This document shows, in pieces, positions 1-12,568 of a stretch of DNA of 64,000 nt. The notes under the pieces were generated by a model. That model made no database searches. It saw nothing but the letters and a program-made list of their open reading frames with translations, and had not been told where the DNA came from. Source of the stretch: Phallusia mammillata (taxonomy: Eukaryota; Chordata; Ascidiacea; Phlebobranchia; Ascidiidae). Positions within the stretch are counted from its first letter, which is position 1, and every line of letters begins with the position of its first letter. The DNA is taken from positions 62,001 through 126,000 of the forward strand of contig QLIY01000111.1 of assembly GCA_003260075.1 (NCBI GenBank), written 5' to 3'. The position numbers and the translations under genes were made by a program.

Positions 1-62
1 ATAGCTGGTTCAACTAGCTGAGGTGTTTACTAGTTCAAGTTCGCCTTTAGTAAAGTTCTTAC

Positions 63-185
63 CGCGAAATTCGTGCTGAAGAGAGGGTTGGGAAGAACTT
101 TGCCTTTGTATACTTTCCCGTATTGTCCGTCGCCAATTTCGTTGAGAAGTTGGACTGAATTGGAAGGCAAGTCGGGCACTTTAGC
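63..185 (-). CDS. ROR: ROR copy A: kinase N-lobe start exon (glycine-rich loop)
   Basis: A 123-nt exon in phase 0/0 with acceptor CTGTACAG and donor GTAAGA. It reads AKVPDLPSNSVQLLNEIG and then DGQYGKVYKG, the nucleotide-binding loop at the start of a tyrosine kinase domain; human ROR proteins have GECAFGKIYKG here. Copy B has an exon of exactly the same length and phase at 23687-23809. The catalytic lysine should be in the next exon, off the left edge. Confidence 0.88.
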
Positions 186-3100
186 CTGTACAGAATGGAT
201 GGAATTTAAAATGTGTTAAAAAACACCCACTGCGCCATACATACTATTGTTCAACATGAAACTAAATTTCTACCATTTACATCAACCACTTTTACTACAG
301 CAGTATAATTTCTTTTGGAAAGAGTTTAGGCGAAATTGAAAACAAAAATATTAAACAGGGAGCTGTTTGCAAAACTTCCAACTAACCTTGGACTTGACGA
401 GTAGCGGAATTTCGTTTTGTGTGTTACGAGCTTTCGTCGGCGCGTTATTTTTGCGACCTCTTCGTTTCCGACACACACAAAATGCAACAGCTATACAAGC
501 AAGCACAAATGGAATTGAAACACTCGGAATCAAGATGACAATCATATCGGATCCGCTGGACGATTTGGAAGCTATATACAGAAATAACATCGTTTTAATA
601 TTGTTTCAAATAGAACAAAATGAAAGGTATGCACATATATATACGTACAGCATTTTTCCAGTTCACACACAACTTTGTGACGATAACGACTATCCACGTA
701 ACACCACGGGGCGCTCTTCTCGTTGTCAGGGTTACGACAGTAGTTGTGACCCCCAGCCAACTCTGGGTACTGAAATAAAAACATCACAGTTATTGATCGA
801 ATCATTCTTAACAGCAAGTATTGTGTATTATACAAATATGCGATTTTTTAGCGCCTGTTAAAAGTCGAAATACATCACTTATAGTTATAGCGGAAAATAA
901 TTGTACCTTCTTGACGTCTTTTAGTGGCCATTCTTGACAGGTTCTGCCTCCTTGGGCACGGTTTGCAGTCCCCCTGTAGTCGCTACCGTCTTTTTTGTAG
1001 CACGTGTGTTCCTTGTTGATGATTTTTGGCAGTCCAACCTTGATGCATTCTCCGTCGTTTGAGTTGGTGGCAGGAAGGTTGGTACAATTCGCTCCGTGGA
1101 AAATTGTCTATAACGTTACACGACAAGTTTAAAACGCTATAAAACTGCATAGCAAGCGGGTTTATAACTTGTTTTCTACAAATCTTTATCCTGATTGAAT
1201 TAGACAACCGTTATGGTCATATTGATGCAACCAATGTGTAAAATACTTATGTTTATCAACATAAATTTAACATTGCAAAGTTTTAAAGGTAATTTAGTCA
1301 ATATTTCTTCAATTCAAATCGAAGGGACGTGTTCTTGAAATGTTCTAAAAACAAGCCGAGAGTGTTCGTAACGAAATTGTACAAAATTTTGCGTCTAATT
1401 TTGACTTATTTGAAGATTTCGTTTATGGTTATATCGCTTACCATGAGAAAGGAGTCGGATGTGCTTTTCTTCAAGTCATTTCGACACACATCATATTTCA
1501 TCAGTTCACAATCTTCACGACAGAGGCGGATTTCCTTGGCTTTCTTTTTACCGGTCAGAAGATCGGTTGTGTATTCGCAAGATGAAAAGACGAAGTTGCA
1601 GAATGTCGGGTAAGCGTACAGCATACATTCCTCCGAAACTCCGCTCGCTTCAGCAGCTAAATAACAAAAACGATGTTAAAAAGAGTACCACAAATTTGAA
1701 ATACCTATAAATAGTAGTTTCACCTTACATTGCAAATATTAAAAAAATTGTAAGTCAGAATCAAATTTATTACACAAACGTATGTGTAATTTCAAAGTCA
1801 TGCTAATTTATTTTTTGTCGAGTAGAATGGAAAAATCTTGTACTAGATAAAATACTGTAAAACTGGTACAAAAGCATGAGTATTTGAGCTAGCCGGAAAT
1901 CGTCATGAGACAAAGTTGAACCAGCTGGTGGACTTACATAGTTTACTTAGAGCTGTCTTCAGAGATTCTTCCAGGTTTTCTTGAGCCACAAAAGGATCGA
2001 CGTAAATACTCTTCCCGGCCAGAATCGATTGACAAACCTCACCAGAATAAGTCTCACACTTTCCTTGGTATTTTTCATTCCTGAAAATGCGAGAAATGGA
2101 TGCTTTAAGTCCAAGTAAACAGTCACGTATTGCGTCAACAATGACATTTGAAACGAGAATTTAAAGACAGATTTGGCAAAAAAAATTGTAAAAGTACTTA
2201 CAAAATTGGTTTCACTGTAGGTGGCCTTCCTGCAAATACAAAAAAATCAAAAGCTTAGAAATTGTACCCTAACTTCATGTTTCATGTACCCCTAACTAAA
2301 CTTTGGCTTCTAAATAACAAGGTACGTTTGACCCAAGTAACCCAGAAACGCTTCACCACAAGTAACTCATCCATAAATCCCAAGCAAATACTATAGCGTG
2401 ACTAGATCTGCTATTTATCAAACGCATTTGTCGCAAGCAGTGACAAGCACTTATAGTTCCAATCGGACTTTGAACGTGAAGGTTAAAAACAGTTTAAAGG
2501 TCAAAATGAATATCTTGGGATTTTACATCTGAGTTTTAACATGTAGGCAAAGATTTTAAAGTTGTTTAAGTGGTAAAAGCTGTGGTTTTGTGTTTTAAGA
2601 CTAGTTTGCGATTGTTTAGCTAATTAAACATCTCTAAAACACGGAACTTACCGAAAGAAACTGTTACGTATGCTTGACTTGAAACTCTTCTTTGTCCGTT
2701 GGAAGCCTCACATCTGTACAACCCAGAATCCAGAGAATAAACCGAGTCGATTTTCAGACGTGAAAATGTGGGTTTGTCCATGATTGCATAGTTGTCACTA
2801 GTAACCAGACGGTTGTCCTTGTACCTGTACAGCCACGGTAAATGTAAGTGAAAACGACAACAAAGTAAAAATTGTAAAAAAACACGTTAAACCTACAACT
2901 TTTATGCATTTCTATATTTTGGGTAGCTCATTAAAACTAAAGTGATTTAGAGGTTTACAGTTTAAACTTTGTTGCGTGTAGGCTTTAGTTTGTGCGAGAT
3001 ATGCTAGATGGCGCTAAAACCTTTCTTTCAAAATCCGCACTGTCATTACATCCGGTCTCGCCTGGTTATTACACAGAGAAGAGCCAGTGCGCAGACGTAA

Positions 3101-6100
3101 TTGGTTACACGAGAACGTGGCGATTGGCTCGCCTTGAAGCGAAGACCGCATCAAAGTTAACGCGAGGTTATAATTTACTTTCGCTCGGACGACATTTTGT
3201 GGAAGAGAGTCGCAATTAAACATCGGCTCTTCTAGTGTTTTACGCCATCAACGCCTGTCCTTCCTTATTTCACACTGACATCCCTTTTCATTTGACGTAA
3301 AAGGACATTAGGGATAGGGTTGATGGTTTGTACTGAAGTGGTTTCGAGGGACGCTGGTGTTTAACTTCTGTTTAATATTTGAAAGGTGAAATAGCAAAGG
3401 GTGCCGCCAATTACAAATACTCATTTCACTTTACTTATCGTTTTTGGCCCTTGGAAAAAGCAATTTGGCTGGAAAGCCGCAAAACTAATACACGGTGAGA
3501 TGTTAAACAAGTTTTTAAACAGCTTTGCAAACAATTTCGTTGGTAATGTACTTTAGGCTTTCATGTGCTACTGCAGTAATATAGAAGTGGTCGAAAATGC
3601 TCAATAACAAACTTGATATTATGTCTCACCATTGAAAATTCATTGGGTCCTTAGGATAGCCTTCAACTTTGCATCTCAACACCAATTTTCCGCCTGACGT
3701 CACGCTGACGTTACGTAGTGGTGACGTAATACGAAGAAAGGGTTCTTGTTCATCTGAAGTAAAAACATAAATATCAAACTTTAACAAAGTTTACTCGACC
3801 CAATTTACTTGCTGGTCTTTTGAAGCCCCCATGAGACGCTAAAGGTAGGCATCTGAGCGTTGAAAAGTAATAATCTTTCAGAGAGAATGGAAATTTATCC
3901 GACAGGGATTATGATGTTTGGTGTGATTCAGACAGCGAAAAGCCAGCGCAAAATCCACAAATCCTAATCCCTATAGATTTTCTAACGGGCCGGTCTCCGA
4001 GACGAAATCGCGTCAACATTGCTGGCGACAATACAACTTTCCCACAGCGCACAAAACAACACAATTCTATTGATATCGTCGCTTCGATGGCCCTTCAGGA
4101 AAGCTGCGACGCCATAGAAATCGTATGGAGCATCGGCATAGCTCGTATCCGATCAACAATAGCTAAATCATACCAGTTGGGTTTGTCAAAATATTGGCAC
4201 CGCGTCATTGAATTAAGTTATTGGATTGAAAGTCAGCGTTCAGTCGTAGAGTCGTATTCAGGTTTGTTGTTGGCGGGATTGACACCAAGGCAGAGTCAAC
4301 TACCCACTTATTGTGCGTAACTAGACCGTTTGACGTGCTTATGCCAATGTACACAACATACACTATGCCTCGATGGCCGGTATTAGTCATTATTTTACCA
4401 CTGTACCGGTTAACTACCATTTCCAGTTGTTCAATGCGTTTAGCTGTTTAAAGACACTTTTACGACTTCGGGAACAAATGTGAACTTAATTGTTTGTTTC
4501 TTTTTCAAAAGTAAACACTTGTTTTGAGAAATAAATTTGTTTCAACTATTTTTGGTTTCAAAACACATGATAAATCCCATGAGAGCAACAAATATCGCAC
4601 CACGATAATTAAATATCGCTCATCTGCATCGAACTTATCGATTTCATTCATAAATCATTACCTAATGTTATGATATTATCGCGTCTTGTTATCGATTGTC
4701 AAACAGAAATAGTTGTAGATCGTATCTCTTGTTAAATCCGGCAGAGTAGAACCAACATTAAAGAGAGTTTCTCTTTTAGCGAAGTACAAACTTTGTCGGT
4801 ATAATAAACACAGAAGCACAATTAAACCTATATTTGCTTAACGAAGTCACGGCCGTAATGACAAAGAGGCAAAAAAGGGAGAAAAAATAACTTCAGGTCA
4901 ATGCCCGATAATAATTCAGTTTAAAATGAAATTAGGATAAAATAACAAACAATCCATAAACGCATGAATGTGTTATTATGCCAGCGGACAGTGGTTCTGT
5001 TTGGCCAATGATGGACAATGTAAAGTAGTGTTGCATTGCGAAGATAAATCCGACTCTTTCATGCTCACTCACCCGTATCTTCCGGTTCTGCATCGCCGAA
5101 CAACGAGGCAACCTCTTCGTCGCTGTGAAAATAAACACGGTTGCGTAAGTTTGGCTTGTTGGGTGGCAGTTTTGGGGGCCTTGATCTATTTATGGCAAAA
5201 CCTTACGACAAAACTGGTATTGTCCATCAGTAACAGCATTTTTATTTGCGTTGGTATACAAAAACTTATGTTAACAATTACTCGAGTATTTAACTTTCAC
5301 TTATTCGTTACATCAATTCTTACAGCGTTATCATAATATGGTCACGTTTTTGAGAAAATTAACTTGTACAGAGCTTAAACTTGTCGCAAGAGCCTTACAC
5401 AACCCAACAACAAAGAATGGTCGAAAAACCCTTATTTTCCAGACCATGGCAAATTATCAGGTTTCAAATACCGCATACGAAGTGCATCAGCCGTGAAACG
5501 GAAAAGCAGTCGCGACATTCTAGTTTTAAGCACGAAGTACTCAAGAATTTCAACCCAAACAAGCTTGATGGCATTTCCTAGCGACAAATCCTAATGCACA
5601 GAATCCCACCAATTACCGTGGCTACCCTACGTCATGCGGACACGACAGGAAAAGCGATTAAGGGCCAGAGCGAAATTCCAGCAATTATGAACAAGTGTCT
5701 TGTCAGCCGCAAAAACCGCGACCTGATTAAGCGATTATCGTCTTGACTTTGGGCAAACATTCCCCGCAATTCGAACTGTTACGTCCACAACACTGCGAGG
5801 GCGGTGACGAACAGGGTATTGTGACGTCACACTGGATATGCTGACACCGAAAACACGTACCTTGTTGTGGGGGAAGAAGTTGAGAAGGCGATTGTGATAT
5901 CTGCAAAACAAATGAAATGTAATTAAAGGTCAATTATATTCGGGAAAAGGTCGTGTAAGGTCATTTCGTTGCAGTACATAAAATCGGGAAAGTTTAGCAT
6001 ACGTATGAATAATTTCGTCTTTCGTGCATGCTAATTTATCCAAAAACAACAAAAGAGTCGAGATACTAGGTAAATGGGGGCATGATCATCACCTCTCGTT

Positions 6101-9100
6101 TATCACAGCCCCCAGACTAACATGACGTCATTAGGGCACCTTTTTCGGCGCTCCCAGATCAAACACGAGTCGTCTGACAAATCGACGAATCTACCAACAC
6201 TATATTTTACGTTGCGGGCGTTTGTTACGTCACAGAAGCGCGCCTTGCTGGGAACAAACGGGCTTGAAAGGGAGGGGGCCGTTATGCAAATACCATTAAT
6301 CGAAGCTACCTGTCGGCGCGAGCTGGATAAGCACACATAGCATAGCACAGAGCGAAAGTTTGTTTGAAAGTTAGAGCATCTAACATGGCGACAGATTGCC
6401 AATTAATAGTAGTATGACACGCTACTGAACCAACGTTTTCAAACTTTTCCAATAACATATTTCTCCTATCATGTGTATGTCTTGGATCCTGGTATTATCT
6501 TGGTTGTTAAACAAGATATACTCTTATGTCATACGGGTTTAAAACCGACATGGCAATTTCTTGCTTAGATTTAAGGATGTTTAAATGATGTGCAAACGTA
6601 CACACAAACACAGGATAATTATATCGTTGTCAAAAATCCGTGGTTCCAGTTCGAATTGGTAGTACCACTAATGTACAGATTTAAAGATTGCGCACATTTT
6701 TCATCAAAACGTAACAATCATATCACCATAAGAATATTTTGTCTGAGAAGATATTTCTGTAAGGCGTTCTGTAATGTAAGGTAGCAGTCTTCAACAACTC
6801 GAACATTACATTAAATTATACAACTCGTCATCACAATGAACGGATCAAACACTTGTTCTTGACATCGTGAAATATTGATGATGTTTGAAGGAGGACACAA
6901 AAGAACGATGTTTATGACCCTAATCCAGATGGGAAAATTTCACAACGGTTTAACTCTTTAAATTGATAGTTAAAACGCAAAGCCTGGCTCAGTTATTAAA
7001 CAACGGTTGTAACCAGAAGATTCCTTGTTTTAAAACTTTATCCTTTAGTTTTAAGCTGGTAGTAATGACAGGTTTAGATTTAAAGTAGTATAGGGCAAAA
7101 CGTGTTTAGTTTCGCCACAATTGGAACCTAGCCACAATTTTGACAAGCGTTCAGACATAAAACCACGAAACATTTCTAGTGTTGGATTTGACAGCTCACA
7201 AACCACGCCCAGTCTTTTGAGGTGACACAAAAACCATATACACGTGGGAACATATTGGCTCTAAAGTAGCAGTGCAATGGTTTCCAACAGTAGGTATGTA
7301 ACCCGGCACTTTGCAAACAGTGTTTCCCATCAGTCGAAACCACAAATGGAAGCACACCAACTCGTTAACATTTAAACGGGTTCTCGGTGTTCGACAAGCG
7401 ATGACGTAACTCTTGTGCTGCATAACAGAGGGTTAGGATTTTTACCCAGAAAATGGAGTGCGTCCTGGCGCAAAAAACAAGTAGAACATGAAGCCGAGGG
7501 GGAAAGGGACGCTAAATACCAGGATGGCAGTGGGGCGAGGTGGCACGACATCATCAACCCTGTTTTTACCCCTGTATAGGTTCTGTGCTTAACTACGGTT
7601 TGCAAAAAACAACGTAAGCGTGAAATAGAGCGGTTATATTTTGTGAGTGGTGTTATATTGCTGTTTGTGTCTTTTTAGCTTCCGCTTAAATTCCGCTAAC
7701 TTCGTTGCTCAAGAATAATTCAATTAAAACCTTAACACTTAAAAAGTTGTTGACCTTTATCCCAAAAATTAACAAAGCTGAACGTCTAAATAGCTAAAAC
7801 CAAAGTAATTTTGTCTGTTACCGATTTCTAAAACCATGGGCTAAGCCCTGGGTGTACAGCCACACACCACAAGAAGATAGTTTCTCACACTAGCCAATTT
7901 ACAAAACACTTCTCAAATTACGAATCTCAACACTTTCACTTGACATTTAGAAGACCGCAGCCACTGGCGACCCAACTGCGGACCGAGTCATTTAACAATG
8001 AACAGTTTGCGGGGTTAATCTGTGATTAGCGCGTCGCGATTCCCGCAAAAAGACAGAGAGTCCATTTCCAGATGCACTACATTAATTAGTATGCCCGACC
8101 CCGCAATACAGCGGCACAAAAACTGGTTTAATCAGGTATTAAGCGGTTTTTTGGCGGCACGGCCAAGCCACCTTCTGTCGTCTTGACGTGGTTTTGAGCA
8201 TGTGAACGGATTACTCCTTATGGGGGGATATTAATTTTGTACGCAAATGCATTATGCAGAACGGAATCAAATAGCGACGTGTGTTTGTTGTGGCCGCGAC
8301 GCTTCTTACGTAACAAACGACATATGGTTGTTACGATATTTATGAGTGTTGTTGTCGGTTAAACTTGCGTTTCGGGAGTAAGCACAACAACACATGGGCA
8401 ATAATTGTTTGGCAAATATACATGTACCATAGGGCTTTAAAATTGAATAGTAAGGAAAAAAGAGGTGACTAGACCAATACAGCCAACGCCACCATACCCC
8501 AGAGGACGTGTAAATTACCACAATTTACGCCTTTTACCAACTTTGCGTGGGGTCTGAGCTCAAAAAATGGCGTTGTGTTGAATGAGATTGTCCAGCATGT
8601 CGGCTTAAACAATGCTTGTTTTAACTTTCGACTGCGATACAATGTTGCAAACAACCGAAGCTTACCTTGACCCGTACATGTTACAAGTGGATAACGAACG
8701 GACGTTGGAATGTAAACAAATGAGGCCCAATGCGATGCCTTGAGGCATTCACAATGGTCAGTACAGATTTGTGACCGCTATTAAAATTCCAAATCACTTT
8801 GACATTTCGGCTATTGCACTATACTATGAACGTGAAATAATGAGTTTATATTTTTTGTCACAGACAGGCTGGGTTAAACTACTTTCAACAAATACACTTA
8901 ATTGAATATTTCAAAAAATACAGTTTTTAGAAATGTTGTTGAAACAGATAAATGACATCAATGCTTGCAAGGGGGGGGGGAAATACACTAAATTGAATAT
9001 ATATTTCAAAAAATACGGTTTTTAGAAATGTTGTTGAAACAGATAAATGACATCAATGCTTGCAATTTTTATCACGTTTTAGGGGAAGTGTAAATTTACA

Positions 9101-12100
9101 CTTAGTGTAAAAGTGTAAGTGTAAATTGTAAATTTCAACATTTCAAAAATCCGCGTAACTTAAAACGCTGCAAGGAAGCGTAGTCTTAGATGCAAACGCG
9201 GCCCCGAGGCGTAGAAGTTTGACGTTCTCATCTTGAGGTCTTAATGTTGCCAAAATATAATGGCAGTCATCCTCGTGTACAAGTGCTTGAGGAATGTAGG
9301 CCCGGTGATAATTACTCATTCGGTTTCCACTTTTCAGGCCAACTCAATTTCCATTAAATGGCGACAACGGACATACTGCACAACCAGCAAAACTTATTGC
9401 ATTGATTGCGTGCAATATTTACTTTAAATGCGACATTCGGGGATACAAAATGCGCTAGTTGTAAGTCGGATAGGTGTCCTCATTGGTTAAAGGTTGATTA
9501 GAAACCCCAAAAATGTAGAAAAGTAGGCGTCTTATAAATAGTGAACACATAATGTCATCAATGCACTAGCACGTATTTAGTTTAGATTGTTCTGACAGGT
9601 TAGGTTGCTCTTAATCAAGCTACTGTTCAAGTTGGCGTGTTGTGTTTTGCTATTAGACATTAGCTTAGAATCATGGCTTTTTCACTTAAACTTGGCATCC
9701 CCGTCCATGCACACAGCGCTAATGTAAAAATTGCTACCGCCTAATTTTAAACACAAACACGACCAAGAACCAAAGGGTTCCTAATTCGGTTCGACTCATT
9801 CTCAATAGAAATTCCGCAAACCACAAGTCTAAACATTTGAAACCACGAGATGGTGTTACTCATACGAGAGGTGTATGGAATTATATCCAATCAATATCTT
9901 TATACTGGTTTGCATTTATTGCTTAGCAGGGTATGTTAGGGTTGAAAACAGCAGCATGCGTTGTTTATTTAATTTCGTTTGGTCGCGCATTTATTGCTAT
10001 GCCATCAACAATCTAAATCGTATTTGTTTTGGACTATTTTTTAGAACACAGCTATTTAAACATCCAGTCGCCTGCTGGCCATGATTATGTAAACAATCGC
10101 TAGCTTCTTTTCAGCTACCGCGCATTGCTATCCGGCTCGGCACGCAGGAAAGGGATATTTACTTGTTTCGAGGTTATTTTGATCATCAGCCGCCAGACAC
10201 AGAGTGAATGCCATCTGCTCTTTTAACAGTCTTTCCTTCCCCAATAGGCGACACGCTCCAGTAATTATAAGCAGCCGAAAAGTGACCGAATCTAATTTGG
10301 AAAACGCGTCTTCCTTCATGAGGTGCTTCATAATTACGCAGATACAGTGCTTCACCATTATCATTTTTAACTAACAATGCACGAGTTCGAAACTAACACA
10401 CCCATTGTTGGGAGACAATTAAATTGCTAATGCGTTTAGTTTTATGCGCGAAAAGATGTCTTTTAAGCGAAGCAACCAAACATAGCCGCTAGCAAAACTT
10501 CCTTTGCACAGAGAAAATGAATAAATTTGCCTCCCATTAAACGCAGTTTGCTGACGCCAAAGGACCACATCACAAGCTAAACATCAGTCAACAGACAGAA
10601 GACAACACCCATAACATGTTGACATAATTTGTAGCCGCCAAAACACGTCAGAACTCAATGTTACGGTGTAGGTAAAAGTTTTAGGTTGAAAGAAAGTTAG
10701 TATGAGCTGCTAATGGTAGCCAACTAATTACTGGCGCTTGTGCGTTTCCGCTCAGGGCAGAAACTGAAGTGTAGGTTACGCGTTTCTGGCGGCAAGGTAT
10801 GTTGGGTGAGACGCGTCCAAACCTTGAGGCATGTCTCGCTTTTTGCATGGATGGAAAATGCTTAAGATTTTGCCTTGCGGTTATGCCGCATGCTTTACAT
10901 TTAGGTTAAGTACTGAATGTTGCAAAGTTACATTAAAGGAATCCAAATTTTTGTGAGTCGCTTTTGACATTTCTGTACATAAAGATATTATTTTTATTGG
11001 TATATATATTTGAAGGGGAGTGCATTATTGTATTAAAAGAACAATTAAATTGTCCTGATTCTTACGTAGAACTGACGGTTGGTAAATAAAGCGAAACATA
11101 TAGAAACTCATACTCACACGCAGGAAAATGTTTTTTTTTCTGTTTTGAATAGTGCGCTACTTAATTCTAGAATAACCTGTGAATCAACTGCGCCATCGAT
11201 TCGCAATCAAGTACGTCACTAATCCATTACAAATCGCTGTTAATTGTGAGGTCACAAACAATAAGTGGGCACCTGACGTCAAAATTCGTCAACTGTGTGT
11301 AACAATGGAAAAGGACCAGGGAAGGAAACAAAGGAATTTACAAAAGAGTCCGATTCTACGGCGCTTGGTGCGAATTGGCAAACACCGGATTAAGGTCAAC
11401 ATTCCCCCTGCCTTTGCTTGCATGGGGATTAGGATTTTGAAATAAACTGGCGGTTTTTAAACATTGTATTTAGAAGAAAAATAAAACAAATTTCACGTGT
11501 AACCTTTTGCACCAAGCACAAGTTATAAAATGGAAATGAAATTTGCACAACAAAAGTGAAATTTCATACATACCATTGCCAACATAGAACGCCATATTGG
11601 TTTTGTTATTACTAACATGTCCACAAAAATACTAGTTTTGTTTGGTTAGGATTTTGATAATAGAAGGACGTAGTCGTTCGGTCGAACCCAGGTGGCAGTG
11701 TTTTGTTAAGACACTACGACATTATCACAATCGGCAATAGGTTGCACTGTACACCACCAGTCCCAAACAAAACACATTTAAAAATCAGGCCGCAATCCTC
11801 TAAATGTCAACCACGAGCGGACGTATGCGCGCTAGTTACAGTGAACACATGATAAGCAGAGAACTGCGATTTAGTAATCCTCTTTGTGGTGAAAAATTTA
11901 GGTTTACGCAAGGTTTAGTAGGTATTTGTCCCGATGTCAGGTTGAGGCCATCACAAACCAGGTGCGTTGCCTAAACTGTGGACTCAAAATGGCACACTGT
12001 CCAACCACAGTGTCCTATTGGTCATTGTGACATCCCAATTGGCAATTGCGTTTACTGCATTAGTACTGTTCGAAAATTTAACAATTTTCTTGCACGTTTA

Positions 12101-12250
12101 TATCAGGAAAAACGTATCTTTTACAATTTAGCCACAACTGTGAATATTACACCACATGAACAATGTGTAATTAAGAACAACAAAACGTTTTCACTAACCT
12201 GCTATAGTGAGCATCATCACCAATAGAACATGCATCTTCAGTCCTGACAT
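63..12250 (-). CDS. ROR: ROR-family receptor tyrosine kinase, copy A (5' ten coding exons; continues past left edge)
   Basis: Single-pass cell-surface receptor of the ROR family (Wnt5-type ligands). Coding exons in transcript order: 12250-12199, 3753-3630, 2824-2652, 2229-2202, 2080-1947, 1656-1442, 1107-907, 769-649, 571-387 and 185-63. All join in phase, giving about 452 residues: signal peptide 1-17, Ig-like domain about 20-116, Frizzled CRD about 130-265 with ten cysteines, kringle about 277-349 with six cysteines, transmembrane segment about 359-383, then a basic juxtamembrane stretch and the glycine-rich loop of a kinase. The domain order Ig-FZ-kringle-TM-kinase is unique to ROR. The rest of the kinase lies outside the window. 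Intron 1 is 8.4 kb and the others are short. It is the downstream member of a head-to-tail pair with copy B. Family assignment is secure; orthology to ROR1 or ROR2 cannot be judged. Confidence 0.9.
387..571 (-). CDS. ROR: ROR copy A: transmembrane and juxtamembrane exon
   Basis: A 185-nt exon entered in phase 1 and left in phase 0, with acceptor TATATAG and the weaker donor GTTAGT. A short Ser/Lys/Gly stalk is followed by a hydrophobic helix of about 25 residues beginning MIVILIPSVSIPFVLAC. The stop-transfer cluster RKRRGRKNN follows, which puts the kinase in the cytosol. Copy B carries the corresponding exon (179 nt) at 24379-24557. Confidence 0.87.
649..769 (-). CDS. ROR: ROR copy A: second kringle exon
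   Basis: A 121-nt exon encoding the C-terminal half of the kringle: YPELAGGHNYCRNPDN, then PWCYVD and the last two cysteines (VVCELEKC). It matches the ROR signature PELNGGHxYCRNP..PWC. Acceptor TTTCAG, donor GTACGT, leaving in phase 1. The copy B exon at 24844-24964 is also 121 nt. Confidence 0.9.
907..1107 (-). CDS. ROR: ROR copy A: CRD end and first kringle exon
   Basis: A 201-nt exon in phase 0/0. It begins TIFHGANC, which carries the ninth CRD cysteine, and continues through GECIKVGLP with the tenth. The kringle core follows as HTCYKKDGSDYRGTANR and GGRTCQEWPL. The DYRGT motif is the conserved kringle core and is intact here, unlike copy B. Acceptor TATAG, donor GTACAA. Confidence 0.88.
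1442..1656 (-). CDS. ROR: ROR copy A: central Frizzled-CRD exon
   Basis: A 215-nt exon entered in phase 1 and left in phase 0. It supplies six of the ten Frizzled-domain cysteines in the ROR pattern: EECMLYAYPTFCNFVFSSC and LCREDCELMKYDVC. Acceptor TTATTTAG, donor GTAAGC. A lysine-rich insert (TGKKKAKE) between cysteines 5 and 6 makes the loop longer than in human ROR. Confidence 0.9.
1947..2080 (-). CDS. ROR: ROR copy A: N-terminal Frizzled-CRD exon
   Basis: A 134-nt exon encoding NEKYQGKCETYSGEVC and then SIYVDPF. These are CRD cysteines 1 and 2 and the following strand, equivalent to the CQPYRGIAC region of human ROR. Acceptor TTTTCAG, donor GTAAAC; phases match both neighbours. Confidence 0.85.
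2202..2229 (-). CDS. ROR: ROR copy A: 28-nt linker micro-exon between Ig and CRD
   Basis: A micro-exon encoding RPPTVKPI, flanked by acceptor TTTGCAG and donor GTAAGTAC and in phase with both neighbours (2 nt + 8 codons + 2 nt). It corresponds to the proline-rich FGPPPTASPG hinge after the Ig domain in vertebrate ROR. Copy B has a 43-nt equivalent at 26794-26836. Confidence 0.8.
2652..2824 (-). CDS. ROR: ROR copy A: C-terminal Ig-domain exon
   Basis: A 173-nt exon encoding the second half of an Ig-like C2 domain: YKDNRLVTSDN, then SRLKIDSVYSLDSGLYRCEA with the second Ig cysteine in the D-x-G-x-Y-x-C motif. Acceptor TGTACAG, donor GTAAGT. The intron splits the conserved tryptophan codon (TG|G), as in copy B. 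Confidence 0.88.
3630..3753 (-). CDS. ROR: ROR copy A: N-terminal Ig-domain exon
   Basis: A 124-nt exon: EQEPFLRITSPLRNVSV, then GGKLVLRCKVEGYP with the first Ig cysteine. It ends in the split tryptophan codon. Acceptor ACTTCAG, donor GTGAGA. It contains one of the window's TGACGTCA palindromes within coding sequence. Confidence 0.85.
8889..9065. repeat. Allelic duplicate across a 10-G contig join
   Basis: Positions 8889-8970 recur at 8981-9065 with a few substitutions and a small indel. Exactly ten G (8971-8980) separate them. This is best read as two haplotype contig ends joined by a placeholder, not as a tandem repeat. Confidence 0.75.
9087..9102. repeat. 16-bp perfect palindrome with flanking GTGTAA units
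   Basis: AGTGTAAATTTACACT reads the same on both strands. Further AGTGTAA units follow directly up to about 9130. No function can be assigned. Confidence 0.6.
12199..12250 (-). CDS. ROR: ROR copy A: signal-peptide exon with start codon
   Basis: ATG at 12250-12248 opens MSGLKMHVLLVMMLTIA, a short n-region followed by a hydrophobic core, and the exon ends after one extra base at donor GTTAGT. That phase fits the first Ig exon (3753-3630), creating an Asp codon across an 8.4-kb intron. A partial second copy of this exon (12399-12440) follows the G-run and reads Tyr instead of His after the second Met, evidently the other allele. The 5' end of the transcript was not identified. Confidence 0.72.
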
Positions 12251-12568
12251 TTTGTCCACGAAAGCAGGACCAGCGCTTGCATAAAATATCCGCAGAGTCA
12301 GCACTGCAGTATTCTCTTGTCAAAAAACAACGTCTTTGGTGATCGAAAGTTATTAGAATAGCCCTACTTTATTATCTGTGAAATAAAGGGGGGGGGGGAC
12401 AATAGAACATACATCTTCAGTCCTGACATTTTGTCCACGAAAGCAGGACCAGTGCTTGCAAAAAATATCCGCAGAGTCAGCACTGCAGTGTTCTCGTGAC
12501 AAAAAACAACGTCTTTGAGGATCGAAAGTTATTAGAATAGCCCTACTTTATTATCTGTGAAATAAAGA
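12221..12568. repeat. Allelic duplicate covering the copy A start exon
   Basis: Positions 12221-12387 recur at 12399-12568 across an 11-G run (12388-12398, one G probably native). The repeat covers the start codon and upstream leader of ROR copy A, so the leader appears twice in the assembly. Confidence 0.75.

Larger units (their letters stand above)
3754..12198. other. ROR copy A intron 1
   Basis: An 8.4-kb intron. I see no supported coding exon on either strand; the open frames are short and lack both family motifs and paired splice sites. It holds several TGACGTCA sites (5822, 6123, 11274), one allelic duplication around the 10-G join at 8971-8980, and a 16-bp palindrome at 9087-9102. Confidence 0.6.
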
